This document shows, piece after piece, positions 35,401 to 47,992 of a stretch of 64,000 nucleotides of DNA. The first letter of the stretch is position 1, and the number at the start of each line of letters is the position of its first letter. The notes beneath the pieces were generated by a model. It ran no database searches. It had not been told where the DNA came from and saw only the letters and a list, made by a program, of their open reading frames with translations. The DNA is from Episyrphus balteatus (taxonomy: Eukaryota > Arthropoda > Insecta > Diptera > Syrphidae), in the NCBI RefSeq assembly GCF_945859705.1, contig NC_079137.1:63892552-63956551 (forward strand), read 5' to 3'. Both the position numbers and the translations under genes were made by a program.

Positions 35401-37958
35401 GATCCTACAAGCACTATCTCGCTGTAAAAAAATTGGTTTTAATTTTTTTTATTTATTTATTATTTTTTTTTTAACGTAAAATTACATAGAATCACGGCGG
35501 AATCTTTTAATTTTAAGTCGGTTTTTTAAAGAAAAAAAAAATCATTTTAAAGTGAAACAAAATTCACTTTAAAATTACTTTACTTCACTTTAAATTTATT
35601 AGAATTTAAGCGAATTTGACTTATTTTAAGCGGAAATCCTATTGTTTTAAGAGGGTGCTATTTAAAGTGGACATCATCTTATTTTAAGGTACCTGTTTTT
35701 CTCAGTGTACTTATGTAAATGCCAAGCCAATTGAAAATTTTGATAAGGAAACTGTTTTAAGAATTTCAAAGTTTAAAAAGTGATATTTTTTAAAGCAGAT
35801 ATTTTTCTTGAATGACTTTTGAAAATTGAAATATCTACTCTGATATTTAAAGTTATTCAAAAATAAACAAAAGTTAGTATTTTTCTCTTTTCTAATACCT
35901 TATTGATGAATAGTTTTTTTTTTGTTTTGTTTTTTAGATTGCATAACTTATCTTTAAGTAAAAACCAAAAGTAAAGCTGCCATTAGGTATGACATGTCTT
36001 TCCCGTTTATATAATTTGCATCTAAACATTTCACGCTACAATTGTGTCTTGTATTGATTTTATTATCTTGTCAAAACTTTATGATGCAATATTTGCAAAA
36101 TCCAAAGTCACATTTAAGTTCCGGAAAGAAATGAAACAAAATGCGGTTAAATTGCCCTGCTATAAAATGTTAAACACATATAATTGTTATTAAAGTAAAA
36201 CGGTATGGTATTTAAGTTCAAATTAAGTGACACTTCAGCCATGAAAATTGCTGGTGTTTTAACCATAATCATTATGACGAAAAATAAACTTAAAGTCAGT
36301 ACCATAAACAGTTTAAATTTAAATAACAAAATTACTAAAAATGGCAGTAGTGACTTTTCCTAAAAATTAAATTTGTAAACCGTGTTATTTCCTCATCACA
36401 CCACACCCATATAGCAGCACATCACTCCTCTTCTGACGGGTAAATTGAGGTTATGTTTAAATTTATGTTTCAGTGCGTATAAGTGTAAATCACCGGTCTT
36501 ACGCATTTGCCCTATAGTATTATTGCGTATTTTATCTCGTAGAAAGTGTGTGTTGTATGAGTAAAAAGTGTGTGCAGTGCACTTTGATTAAAATTTGTTT
36601 CCTCAAGGGGTAAATGTTCTCCTTACGCAACAAACTAACAAATAACAACATTTAGTATGATTGCTTGAAGCATAAATCAAAAAAAGCATTTATTACAATC
36701 TCTCAGGAGTCTTATTTGCGGTTGAATGCTGCTGTTTGATTTGGCCAATTAAGTTGTCTTTGGTATGTACATAAGTTCATTTAACAACATTTGCAAGATT
36801 GAACGTTCAACAAAGTATAAAATCGATCGGTTTTTTGCATAGAAGGATATGATTCATATTAAACTTAAAGTGGATGTGGTTAAAAAAAAAAAACAAACCT
36901 GTAAATTGGTTCAATAAATCCTCTGAAATATATAATTATATGCTTCAGAGAAAACAAGGTGCAACTGCATGATTACTTTCTCGCATAGATATTTTTTGTT
37001 AGTTTTTTACAGTGTGTGTATGAAGTTTCATGATCAAAAAAGAGAGCAAAAAATTATGAAATTTTTTTTTTTTTTTTTAAGGATTCCAAATACCAGTTTT
37101 TTACTTTTAAACTTTTGGTAACATTGACTTTAAGATTCCAGTTTATTGTAACTACTTCCTTTTTATGTGTAAAACAAATATTAAAGATAATGAACTTTTC
37201 ATTTTAATTAACATTGACTTTAAAATTCAAGTTTTTTGACTTCCTTTAAATGATTTAGTGGTACATAAGGAAATACTTTTAAGAGAAACAAAGTCAATTT
37301 TCACACCTACTGATAAAAACAAAATTCAAAGCGAGTTTTAATATGAAAATGATGTCTGGAAAACATACATTGTAAATTATTTTATGAGTCCCACTCATTA
37401 CTTTAGCATTGCACAATTGCACATCAAGTGCAAGATCAACGTAGAAGCAGTTTTTGTTTAAGAAGAGTTAAGAATTTTTTTCGCTATTCCATATTACAGA
37501 AAGAAGAATTTTATTCAACATTCTTTCGTGAATGTTGTTACGTGGCAAGTACTTCCACTCATGCGCTATTTTAACAGAGATCTAGAAACTGCTATGTTTT
37601 GAAAGGGTTTAGATTTAAATTCTGCCCGCGTCAAAATACTTTTTTCAAAATCCTGATTTAAAACTCTGGTTTTTTTTTTTTTTTTGCAAATTTTTCTAAA
37701 ATCATCCTCTCAATTATTAAAACAAGATTTGCCAAAAAGTCTGCTTAATATATTACTTTTTTCGGGTTAATTAATAGATTAAAAAATATTAAGAAATGGT
37801 TTTTAATGTTCGAAAAATAGTTAATAATATAATAATTTATCAAATTAAAATATTAAAAAAATTTAATAAAGAAGGAATATTTTATACCACTCAGCATCGA
37901 TATGAGTTGTAAGAAGTTCAGTCTATGCATTTTGGAAAATATTTGCTCGAATCCGTAA
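32458..37958. other. Non-coding stretch with possible spliced or regulatory segments
   Basis: No firm gene. At 33690-34450 the sequence is less AT-rich. A plus-strand CCTAG|GTAAGT donor-like site lies near 33986, and a minus-strand segment at 34317-34425 has acceptor- and donor-like edges with an open frame. The latter could be a small exon but shows no motif. At 35385-35435 there is a possible tRNA-like remnant with a GGATCGATCCC box B-like sequence. Confidence 0.35.
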
Positions 37959-38180
37959 CAAAAGTGTGAAAACAAAAAGTATTCACGACTTTTAGTATTA
38001 GGTAGGAAAGTATGAAACAATAAATGTATTCAAGGAAAAAAGTATGCGCGACAAAAGTTCGAAAAATGGAAAACTATTATTTTGACCGGGTTTTGAGCTG
38101 GCAACAATTACAAAGAGAAAAGAGAATTTGCGAAAACAAAATTGGCGGTGGACAATTCTGATTGGTCAAGAAGGAAGAAA

Positions 38181-41020
38181 TAGACGAATTTATTGTTAGA
38201 TAGGGCTGGGGTCTCAGGAAAAAAGAGAGTATACAGAAATATTTATTCATAAGGATAGGAGGTCTAAATTTAATTTTCAGTCTCGCAGGTCGCAGCTGCG
38301 ATGAGCAAGGCAAGAACAAAAGTGTGAATAAATAGACGAATTTATTGATAGGGCTGGGGTCTCAGAAAAAAAGAGAGTATACCTACAGAAATATTTATTC
38401 ATAAGGATAGGAGGTCTAAATTTAATTTTCAGTCTCGCAGGTCGCAGCTGCGATGAGCGAGGCAAGAACAAAAGTGTGAATAAATAGACGAATTTATTGT
38501 TAGATAGGGCTGGGGTCTCAGAAAAAAAGAGAGTATACCTACAGAAATATTTATTCATAAGGATAGGAGGTCTAAATTTAATTTTCAGTCTCGCAGCTGC
38601 GATGAGCGAGGCAAGAACCAAAGTGTGAATAAATAGATGAATTTATTGTTAGATAGGGCTGGGGTCTCAGAAAAAAAGAGAGTATGCCTACAGAAATATT
38701 TATTCATAAGGATAGGAGGTATAAATTTAATTTTCAGTCTCGCAGGTCGCAGCTGCGATGAGCGAAGCAAGAACAAAAGTGTGAAAACAAAAAGTATTCT
38801 GGACTTTTATAAGGTAGGAAAGTATGAACAGATAAAAGTATTCAAGGAAAAAAGTATGCGCGACAAAAGTTCGAAAATTGAAAATTATTATTTTGACTGG
38901 CAAAAGTTACAAAGAGAAATGAGAATTTGCGAAAACAAATGTGGCGATGGACAATTCTGATTGGTCAAGAAAGAATTAATAGACGAATTTATTGTTAGAT
39001 AGGGCTGGGGTCTCAGAAAAAAAGAGAGTATAGTATACAGAAATTTTTATTCATAAGGATAGGAGCAGGAGGTCTAAATTTAATTTTAAGTCTCGCAGCT
39101 GAGATGAGCGAGGCAATTTTAAGAGTGAGAATAAATAGACGAATTTATTGTTAGATAGGGCTGGAGTCTCAGAAAAAAAGAGAGTATAGTATACAGAAAT
39201 ATTTATTCATAAGGATAGGAGGTCTAAATTTAATTTTCAGTCTCGCAGGTCGCAGCTGCGATGAGCGAGGCAAGAACAAAAGTGTGAATAAATAGACGAA
39301 TTTATTGTTAGATAGGGCTGGGGTCTCAGAAAAAAAGAGAGTATACCTACAGAAATATTTATTCATAAGGATAGGAGGTCTAAATTTAATTTTCAGTCTC
39401 GCAGCTGCGATGAGCGAGGCAAGAACCAAAGTGTGAATAAATAGATGAATTTATTGTTAGATAGGGCTGGGGTCTCAGAAAAAAAGAGAGTATGCCTACA
39501 GAAATATTTATTCATAAGGATAGGAGGTATAAATTTAATTTTCAGTCTCGCAGGTCGCAGCTGCGATGAGCGAGGCAAGAACAAAAGTGTGAAAACAAAA
39601 AGTATTCTGGACTTTTATAAGGTAGGAAAGTATGAACAGATAAAAGTATTCAAGGAAAAAAGTATGCGCGACAAAAGTTCGAAAATTGAAAATTATTATT
39701 TTGACTGGCAAAAGTTACAAAGAGAAATGAGAATTTGCGAAAACAAATGTGGCGATGGACAATTCTGATTGGTCAAGAAAGAATTAATAGACGAATTTAT
39801 TGTTAGATAGGGCTGGGGTCTCAGAAAAAAAGAGAGTATACCTACAGAAATATTTATTCATAAGGATAGGAGGTCTAAATTTAATTTTCAGTCTCGCAGG
39901 TCGCAGCTGCGATGAGCGAGGCAAGAACAAAAGTGTGAATAAATAGACGAATTTATTGTTAGATAGGGCTGGGGTCTCAGAAAAAAAGAGAGTATACCTA
40001 CAGAAATATTTATTCATAAGGATAGGAGGTCTAAATTTAATTTTCAGTCTCGCAGCTGCGATGAGCGAGGCAAGAACCAAAGTGTGAATAAATAGATGAA
40101 TTTATTGTTAGATAGGGCTGGGGTCTCAGAAAAAAAGAGAGTATGCCTACAGAAATATTTATTCATAAGGATAGGAGGTATAAATTTAATTTTCAGTCTC
40201 GCAGGTCGCAGCTGCGATGAGCGAGGCAAGAACAAAAGTGTGAAAACAAAAAGTATTCTGGACTTTTATAAGGTAGGAAAGTATGAACAGATAAAAGTAT
40301 TCAAGGAAAAAAGTATGCGCGACAAAAGTTCGAAAATTGAAAATTATTATTTTGACTGGCAAAAGTTACAAAGAGAAATGAGAATTTGCGAAAACAAATG
40401 TGGCGATGGACAATTCTGATTGGTCAAGAAAGAATTAATAGACGAATTTATTGTTAGATAGGGCTGGGGTCTCAGAAAAAAAGAGAGTATAGTATACAGA
40501 AATTTTTATTCATAAGGATAGGAGCAGGAGGTCTAAATTTAATTTTAAGTCTCGCAGCTGAGATGAGCGAGGCAATTTTAAGAGTGAGAATAAATAGACG
40601 AATTTATTGTTAGATAGGGCTGGAGTCTCAGAAAAAAAGAGAGTATAGTATACAGAAATATTTATTCATAAGGATAGGAGGTTTAAATTTAATTTTCAGT
40701 CTCGCAGCTGCGATGAGCGAGGCAAGGTTAAGAGTGCGCTCGATTTTTTTTTTATCCGTAACAAAAGTGTGAAAACAAAAAGTATTCTCGACTTTTAGTA
40801 TTAGGTAGGAAAGTATGAACAGATAAAAGTATTCAAGGAAAAAAGTATGCGCGACAAAAGTTCGAAAAATGGAAAATTATTATTTTGACTGGGTTTTGTA
40901 AGAGTGAGAATAAATAGACGAATTTATTGTTAGATAGGGCTGGGGTCTCAGAAAAAAAGAGAGTATACAGAAATATTTATTCATAAGGATAGGAGGACTA
41001 AATTTAATTTTCAGTTTCGC
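38181..41020 (+). repeat. Tandem array of ~150-bp units in the left arm of the Foldback element
   Basis: Units begin TAGACGAATTTATT (or TAGATGAA...) at 38181, 38333, 38485, 38634 and onwards to about 40914, some 14 in all. Each carries GGGCTGGGGTCTCAG, TTTATTCATAAGGATAGGAG and CGCAGCTGCGATGAGCGAG. They are arranged in larger blocks starting near 38637, 39445 and 40096 (808 and 651 bp apart; the difference equals one unit). Near-identical 107-codon frames in the blocks are a by-product of this duplication. Confidence 0.9.
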
Positions 41021-43199
41021 AGCTGCGATGAGCGAGTGCGGAGTGTTGGAGTACGCGAGATTATTAGTCCTTTGAAATGTTGCAAAATTTTGACCGAACC
41101 TTGCATTTTGGGTAGGACAAGATTTTTTTGTTTTGATGTGTAGAGTAGGTTAATGTGAGTATACAATCTTGTTTTCGGGGTTGAAAACCCCGTTTAAACT
41201 GTTTTTTGCTAATATCTTGCGAACCGTTCGTCCCACAAAAAAATGTTTAATATGGTTTTTGTAGATAATTTAGTTCTCTACAATTTTGGTTAGGGTACTT
41301 TTTTCTGTAAAATTGGAAATAAGAAAGTTATACTTGAAAATAGATGTACATTTTCAAGAAAAAATACTTTGAAGGGCCACAACTTTTTTTCTACAACTTT
41401 TATTGAAAAAATACTTATGACAATTTTTAAAGATCATTTAATTTCCAACAATTTAATGTACTCATTTTGTAGATTTCGTTTACATAAAGGTGCTGCAATG
41501 GTTCTACAAAAAAAGGTAACAATTTATTTTCGTACTTTTATAAGATATATTTTATTTTTTTTTTTACTTTAATACGACTGATTTCGATGGATTATGTAAG
41601 TTGGGTCGAAGCAAGAGCAAGAAGAAAATCGTATAGTATAGGGGATTTCAGGTCCTGGGGGACCAGGGCAATTTTTTAAAAAATGTTTTACTTTTGAAAA
41701 AAAATTATTTAAAACCAACGATTATTATTTTGTTAACGATTTTTTTATTTTTGATAAAACCTGTTTTATAAAATAGTTTATAAAAAAATTATTTTCAAAA
41801 TCAAGACTGAAGAAAAATTACGAAAAAAAATATTTCGAACTAATTTAGTTCAAAATGTTATGTAATTAAGTACTAATTTAGTTTTCAAAATTCAATGCTG
41901 ATATGTGTTTTCAAACAAAAAAAAAAAACCGAATGCAAATGAGTCTTGTCATTTTCGAGAAAATAAAAGAAAAAATCTATTAAGAAACTACTAAGAAACC
42001 TTATTATTTTTTGTTTTTATGTGACTGGATAAGGATATTCAAATGACAGAAATAATTTTCTTGAAACTTAAGGATCAGAAAAAATGGTTTAAAATTCTTT
42101 TCATTATTATCAACTTCTTGCTTACCTACATATTTTGTATTGTTTTCATTTAAAAAAAACTGAGATTTTATTGCTCCAAAGTATTTATCTCAACTCATTT
42201 TTAGTGGAGGAAAAATAGTTAAAGTTGATGGATTTAAATATTGTGTTTCATTCGTACAGAATATCCTTTAAATAAGATATTTTTGTGAAATAAAAACTCA
42301 GATAAAGATTGACTTTAATGTGTGCACAAGACATTTTTTATTTATGATGGTTTTGATTAATTCAAGGTTAATCGTTTGAACAAAATTAGTTCGAAATATT
42401 TTTTTTTCGTAATTTTTCTTCAAAGTCTTGATTTTGAAAATTATTTTTTCATAAACTATTTTATAAAACAGGTTTTATCAAAAATAAAAAAATCGTTAAC
42501 AAAATAATAATCGTTGGTTTTAAATAATTTTTTTTCAAAAGTAAAACATTTTTAAAAAAATTGCCCTGGTCCCCCAGGACCTGAAATCCCCCATACTATA
42601 CGATTTTCTTCTTGCTCTTGCTTCGAACCAACTTACATAATCCATCGAAATCAGTCGTATTAAAGTAAAAAAAAATAAAATATATCTTATAAAAGTACGA
42701 AAATAAATTGTTACCTTTTTTTGTAGAACCATTGCAGCACCTTTATGTAAACGAAATCTACAAAATGAGTACATTAAATTGTTGGAAATTAAATGATCTT
42801 TAAAAATTGTCATAAGTATTTTTTCAATAAAAGTTGTAGAAAAAAAGTTGTGGCCCTTCAAAGTATTTTTTCTTGAAAATGTACATCTATTTTCAAGTAT
42901 AACTTTCTTATTTCCAATTTTACAGAAAAAAGTACCCTAACCAAAATTGTAGAGAACTAAATTATCTACAAAAACCGTATTAAACATTTTTTTGTGGGAC
43001 GAACGGTTCGCAAGATATTAGCAAAAAACAGTTTAAACGGGGTTTTCAACCCCGAAAACAAGATTGTATACTCACATTAACCTACTCTACACATCAAAAC
43101 AAAAAAATCTTGTCCTACCCAAAATGCAAGGTTCGGTCAAAATTTTGCAACATTTCAAAGGACTAATAATCTCGCGCACTCCAACACTCCGCACTCGCT

Positions 43200-44007
43200 C
43201 ATCGCAGCTGCGAAACTGAAAATTAAACTTAGTCCTCCTATCCTTATAAATAAATATTTCTGTATACTCTCTTTTTTTCTGAGACCCCAGCCTTATCTAA
43301 CAATAAATTCGTCTATTTATTCTCACTCTTACAAAACCCAGTCAAAATAATAATTTTCCATTTTTCGAACTTTTGTCGCGTATACTTTTTTCCTTGAATA
43401 CTTTTATCTGTTCATACTTTCCTACCTAATACTAAAAGTCGAGAATACTTTTTGTTTTCACACTTTTGTTACGGATAAAAAAAAAATCGAGCGCACTCTT
43501 AACCTTGCCTCGCTCATCGCAGCTGCGAGACTGAAAATTAAATTTAGACCTCCTATCCTTATGAATAAATATTTCTGTATACTATACTCTCTTTTTTTCT
43601 GAGACCCCAGCCCTATCTAACAATAAATTCGTCTATTTATTCTCACTCTTAAAATTGCCTCGCTCATCTCAGCTGCGAGACTGAAAATTAAATTTAGACC
43701 TCCTATCCTTATGAATAAATATTTCTGTATACTATACTCTCTTTTTTTCTGAGACCCCAGCCCTATCTAACAATAAGTTCATCTATTTATTCTTTCTTGA
43801 CCAATCAGAATTGTCCATCGCCACATTTGTTTTCGCAAATTCTCATTTCTCTTTGTAACTATTGCCAGATCAAAACCCAGTCAAAATAATAGTTTTCCAT
43901 TTTTCGAACTTTTGTCGCGCATACTTTTTTCCTTGAATACTTTTATCTGTTCATACTTTCCTCCCTAATACTAAAAGTCGTGAATACTTTTTGTTTTCAC
44001 ACTTTTG
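43200..44007 (-). repeat. Right-arm repeats of the Foldback element (inverse orientation)
   Basis: Contains only about three of the ~150-bp units in inverse orientation, plus two inverse copies of the terminal CAAAAGTGTGAAAAC segment, one internal near 43455 and one at the end. The right arm is thus much shorter than the left. Confidence 0.85.
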
Positions 44008-46149
44008 ACGGGTTCCCCTTGCAGAGTTTTTAATAACAGAATTTTAAAAAGCAGAATATTGAAAGACAGATTAAAAAAAAAGCAAAATGTTGAAAAAATG
44101 ACTGTAGCAACATTTTTAAAACTTCGAATAAAATTTTACATATATGAATATGTAGTGTAGGTGTAAAAACGGAATCGTAAAATAAAACAAATTTTACTAA
44201 AAGTTTGACATTTTACATTTTACAACGTTTAAAAGTCCGAACTTCAAATTTTCGCCCATCGACGGAACAACAAATTACAAAATTCATAAAAGTTTCAACC
44301 TATTCAAATAATGTCCCATGAGACAAAGTTTTATGAAATGATGTAGTTTAAATGGCAAATGGTGATAGCTTGATGGTACAATGACCTAAAAATTTGTTTC
44401 TTGAAATTTAAATTTTATAATGACCGAAATGTTAAACTTAATTACAGAAGTTTTTTGAGATCTCACAAAAGTTGAATTTACTAATGGCGTGACCAAAATT
44501 TAAAGCGCATTTCTCAAATTTTATGAAAAAATCTTTCTGAAACAAATTTATATAACATTATTATTTATTTATTATTTCTAAAGATAAATTATTCTTAAGT
44601 GTTTTTTTTTTAAGAAAAAGATACAAATACCAAAACACTAAAACACCTAAAATTTTGAAAAGATGAGCAAAAGTGGAACGATTGTGGGGCATTTCCATGT
44701 TTCAAGCCAGGATCTAACTTGCATCGGAAGCTCCAAGTTTCCAAAGAAAACTTTGACATACCGCTGGCTGAGAATTATAAGGTTGTATGTTTAATGGAAA
44801 CCCCTGCAAACATACAACCCTATAATTCTCAACCAGCGATACTTTGACTGCATATTGCACATGGGAGCATTAATGGACCAAGCAAAATAATACTGCGATA
44901 TTCTCACAAAACGATTATCTTTGCCAGAAATATAAGTTCACTAAAATAAGTCAATTTCCAAAAGTTTAAATTACATACATTAAAACATTAAAAATTCAAT
45001 CGACCACAATTAAATGAAGTAAAAAAGGTAAGTAATCTTCAGTTTTGTAACTATAAAATTAATTTCAAAATAATAAGAATGTATTTCAAAATCAAATTCT
45101 TTGCTTCTTTGGGATAGATGGATTTTATAAGAATTCAAAACTGTGTTACACCAGAACAGGGCTTCAGGATAGACTAAGGAAAATAATCAAAACAATTAGT
45201 TTAATTCATCAGCGATGTCAAAATTCCCACAAAGACTTTACTTGTTTTGTTATAAATATTAATTTAATAAACCTATCGGAAATAGCAGTCTACATCCTAT
45301 TCATTATATTTGCCCAAAAACGGAATGCAACTTAACTACAACCACTTTAATGAAAATCTGTCTCACTGTTATAGACCCCCTGGCCAACATACCACATTCG
45401 TATATCTAAACTCCATTTTGTCATCTATTAATCCTCCAAAGATTTGAAAAACCCATTCCTACTTGTCTATTTTCAGCTGTGGCTAAGTGATCCAAATAAC
45501 TACTAAGAGCATCTCCAAATAAAGAATTTAGAATTTTTAATCATTCATTATCGTGTTGTAATATCAACTCCCAACTTCGGAACATGAGTAAGTGCGTGTG
45601 ATTATTACACAATTCAAACAAATTTGGTCAATGCACTATAAATGTGCAAATACATTACCTGCCTTATGGCATATTTAGCCATCAACTACATGTTTTTTTT
45701 GAAGGAAAGAAAGACAGAAAAAAAAACCTGTATAGCCACATATATAATTAACGAGATCATAATATTGAAACTAAAACCAAGGAATTGGACAAGTTGTGTT
45801 GCACTTCTCATAAGATTACAAAAGTGGAACTATACAAATTCAAATTTTATGTTATTTTTATTTGATAAACGATGGAAACGACGAAACGTTGATGTTGGCT
45901 TGAAACGATCAATGTGACGACGACGCCGAAGCGACACCCAGCATTTGATGGTAAAGAGTGAAATTCCAGACAACACTTTTGCTTTCCTCAAATGCACAAT
46001 CTACCGCCATACTGATGTAAACTAATGCGCTTACGCCTGATGTGAGAGCGAAAGTAAAACCAGATCAACTTCTGTGAAACCAGGGAGGTATTTGATATTT
46101 TCAAGATAAGTTTAAAGAGAACTAAAAACAGAATAACTCTTTAAATCCA
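44008..46149. other. Non-coding stretch holding a long hairpin
   Basis: No gene seen apart from the hairpin at 44762-44838. The short frame near 45642-45917 has no motif. Confidence 0.45.
44762..44838 (-). ncRNA. Pre-miRNA-like hairpin or tiny MITE
   Basis: Two 31-base arms (44762-44792 and 44808-44838) are inverse except for two positions, around a 15-base loop. In a minus-strand transcript both differences become G-U pairs, so the stem would be fully paired. In a plus-strand transcript they would be C-A and A-C mismatches. Length and loop fit a microRNA precursor, but a small inverted-repeat transposon is equally possible. Confidence 0.35.
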
Positions 46150-46690
46150 ATCATAATTTACAAGAAAAAAGTTAAAAAATGACTTTTTTCTTTTCTCATA
46201 ATATCAATTTTTTTATAAAATTACACCATTAAAAAGTTTAATATTTCTTCTAAAGAATATAGCCATACTTAAATGTTTACAATGCGTAAAAAGTATAAAA
46301 ATAACTTATTGAAAACAATAATTTTCATGAAAAAAGTAAAAAAAATCAAATTTTTTTCTTCTAACACCATTAAATCCATTTTTTAATATAACACAATTTA
46401 ATAAATTATACCATCTGAAAGCGTATTGGTTCAGCTCAAAACATTCATATCAACCATGTCTGTACAACATCTACAAAAAGAGCTAGAATTTTTTTAACCC
46501 AATCAATTTTCATAAAAAATGCAAAATAATCAATTTAACACCATTAAACCCATTTCTTTGTATGACAACCTATAATACATTTAATATCATCTGACAGCTT
46601 ATTATTTCACCTTTTATATTACGCTCCAATCATATTTCTACGATGTTTACAAAAAAAGTTAGAATGTTTTAAAGACAACCATGTCGAAAA
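46150..46690. repeat. AT-rich repeats related to 13610-14235
   Basis: Contains ACCATCTGAAAGCGTATTGG, TTCAGCTCAAAACATTCATA and CATCTACAAAAAGAGCTA, then a second unit with TATGACAACCTATA and CATCTGACAGCTTATTATTT, paralleling the array at 13.6-14.2 kb. Confidence 0.65.
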
Positions 46691-47344
46691 AGTCTAAAAC
46701 GGTCAACAAACTTGGGACAAAAAAACTTGTCAAAAATAATTTTACAATACCATGCATACGCATTGCTATAACTTTTATGTCCTATAAGTTTAAAAATTGC
46801 TAAAATTAAAAAAAAATAAAAACACCCAAAAATACCCCTAAAAAAGTAGGTGTTTTTCACAAATTCATATTTCGAAACGCAGAGACTTTAAACAAAATCC
46901 GTATCAGAATCGTCGCCCGAGAGTTGTTTTGTCGTAAACGCCAAAATGCACTTTTTTAAACTGGATATGTAGTAATAGGTTTTAGAACGTTCTCTTTTCA
47001 TTTCTGTTATCAGATTTGTCCTATCGTTTACCGTTACTGAGATAATTAGTGTGCATTTTGTCGTATATCCACAAAATAAGCATCGGATTAGCGTTGGTTT
47101 GTTGTAAGCGCCAACTTTTGGCGTTTACGACAAAAATTCTATGTATTTTTCAGCTTTTTTTCTTCAGTATTGGTTTGTCGTACGTCGTACAAAACAGATA
47201 CAGTAGAAATTTCGAACTTGTTTTGTCTAAGGTAAATGACCCAAATAGAATATAAACAAATATAATAAACCTACTAGAAAAGTATTTATTGAAAATAAGG
47301 ACTTCATGTGCTATAAGGACAATGAATTTAAAAACCGCCGGTCG

Positions 47345-47640
47345 CGGGCGCCGCTTCGTTCAAGCGCGTTGTCTTGAGCGAAGTGAAAAAAAGTCGCAGT
47401 TTTATTTTTTTATTGTTGTACACTTATTGATCTTGTCACTTCGTTCGCGCTCGCTGTCTTCAACGAAGTAAAGTGAAAAAAAGGTTGCTGTTTTATTGTT
47501 GTATACTTATTGATCTTGCATCGAACACACAAGATCAACAACTCGACTGTAGTCGTGGGCGCCGAGCCCGTGGCGCCTCTTCGTTCACGCGCGTTGTCGT
47601 GAACGAAGCGAAAAAGGGTTGCTGTGAGTTTTGTTATTGC
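47345..47640. repeat. Three degenerate hairpin-bearing repeats
   Basis: Each unit has CTTCGTTC...GCG..GTTGTC...GAACGAAG-like arms followed by GTGAAAAAAAG and TTGCTGTTTTATTG. The best is CTTCGTTCAC / GTGAACGAAG around 47577-47608, a perfect 10-bp stem. The other two centre near 47370 and 47450. Confidence 0.6.
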
Positions 47641-47992
47641 CCCCGCTCGCAAAAAACACCTGCTGGTCGAAAATTATTTTTTTAAGCCGCCATTGTTCTT
47701 CGCTAAATTTGCGTTACCTATTGTTTTACAAATTGATGATACTGATGATACTTTTACACTATTTTATAAAGAAAGCGGTAGAAAAGTGGAATATAAAAGC
47801 TCATCAATATTTAAAACATATAAAAAGTCTACCATAGCAACTTCTGTAAATTTGTTCAGCCAATGTCTTCAAATTACTAAAAAATCTAACTCGATAACTA
47901 AGGATAAGACTATTGATATTAAAAGCCTTTTCATATTTATGCCTAAATCAGACCAAGAATATTATGAAGCGTTATTCAAATCAAAAAATTAG
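47603..47992 (+). CDS. Open frame inside the 1.7-kb TIR element (hypothetical, no ATG)
   Basis: About 130 codons are open from a stop at 47600-47602 to a TAG at 47990-47992. The first methionine codon is near the C-terminus, so it is either the 3' exon of a spliced gene or a remnant. The product is hydrophilic and Lys/Ser-rich, and ends in a segment with MPKSDQEYYEALFKS. It looks more protein-like than most frames in this window, but I recognise no domain. It lies between the inverted ends of the element, so any protein would probably belong to it. Confidence 0.25.
   Translation, partial: TKRKRVAVSFVIAPARKKHLLVENYFFKPPLFFAKFALPIVLQIDDTDDTFTLFYKESGRKVEYKSSSIFKTYKKSTIATSVNLFSQCLQITKKSNSITKDKTIDIKSLFIFMPKSDQEYYEALFKSKN

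Larger units (their letters stand above)
37959..44007. mobile_element. Foldback-like (FB-type) transposable element, non-autonomous
   Basis: Two long inverted arms surround a 520-bp middle at 41855-42374. The left arm is 37959-41854 and the right arm 42375-44007. Both outer ends read CAAAAGTGTGAAAACAAAAA inwards, followed by a shared segment ending near TATTATTTTGAC. The outer arms are tandem arrays of a 149-157-bp unit; the inner ~820 bp of each arm (41030-41854 and 42375-43200) are nearly perfect inverse copies. Long inverted arms made of direct repeats are the hallmark of Foldback/Galileo-type elements. No transposase frame is visible, so it would depend on proteins in trans. No clear target duplication: the left flank is ATCCGTAA and the right flank ACGGGTTC. 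Confidence 0.85.

Noticed and set aside
38637..40419. Three 107-codon frames, almost identical, at 38637, 39445 and 40096
   Set aside because: They lie inside recently duplicated blocks of a Foldback arm, start within repeat units and carry no domain. Their similarity follows from duplication, not from selection on protein.
42535..42861. 108-codon minus frame also present on the plus strand at 41369
   Set aside because: It appears twice because the two sites are inverse copies of the Foldback inner arm. No ATG-based gene structure or motif supports it.
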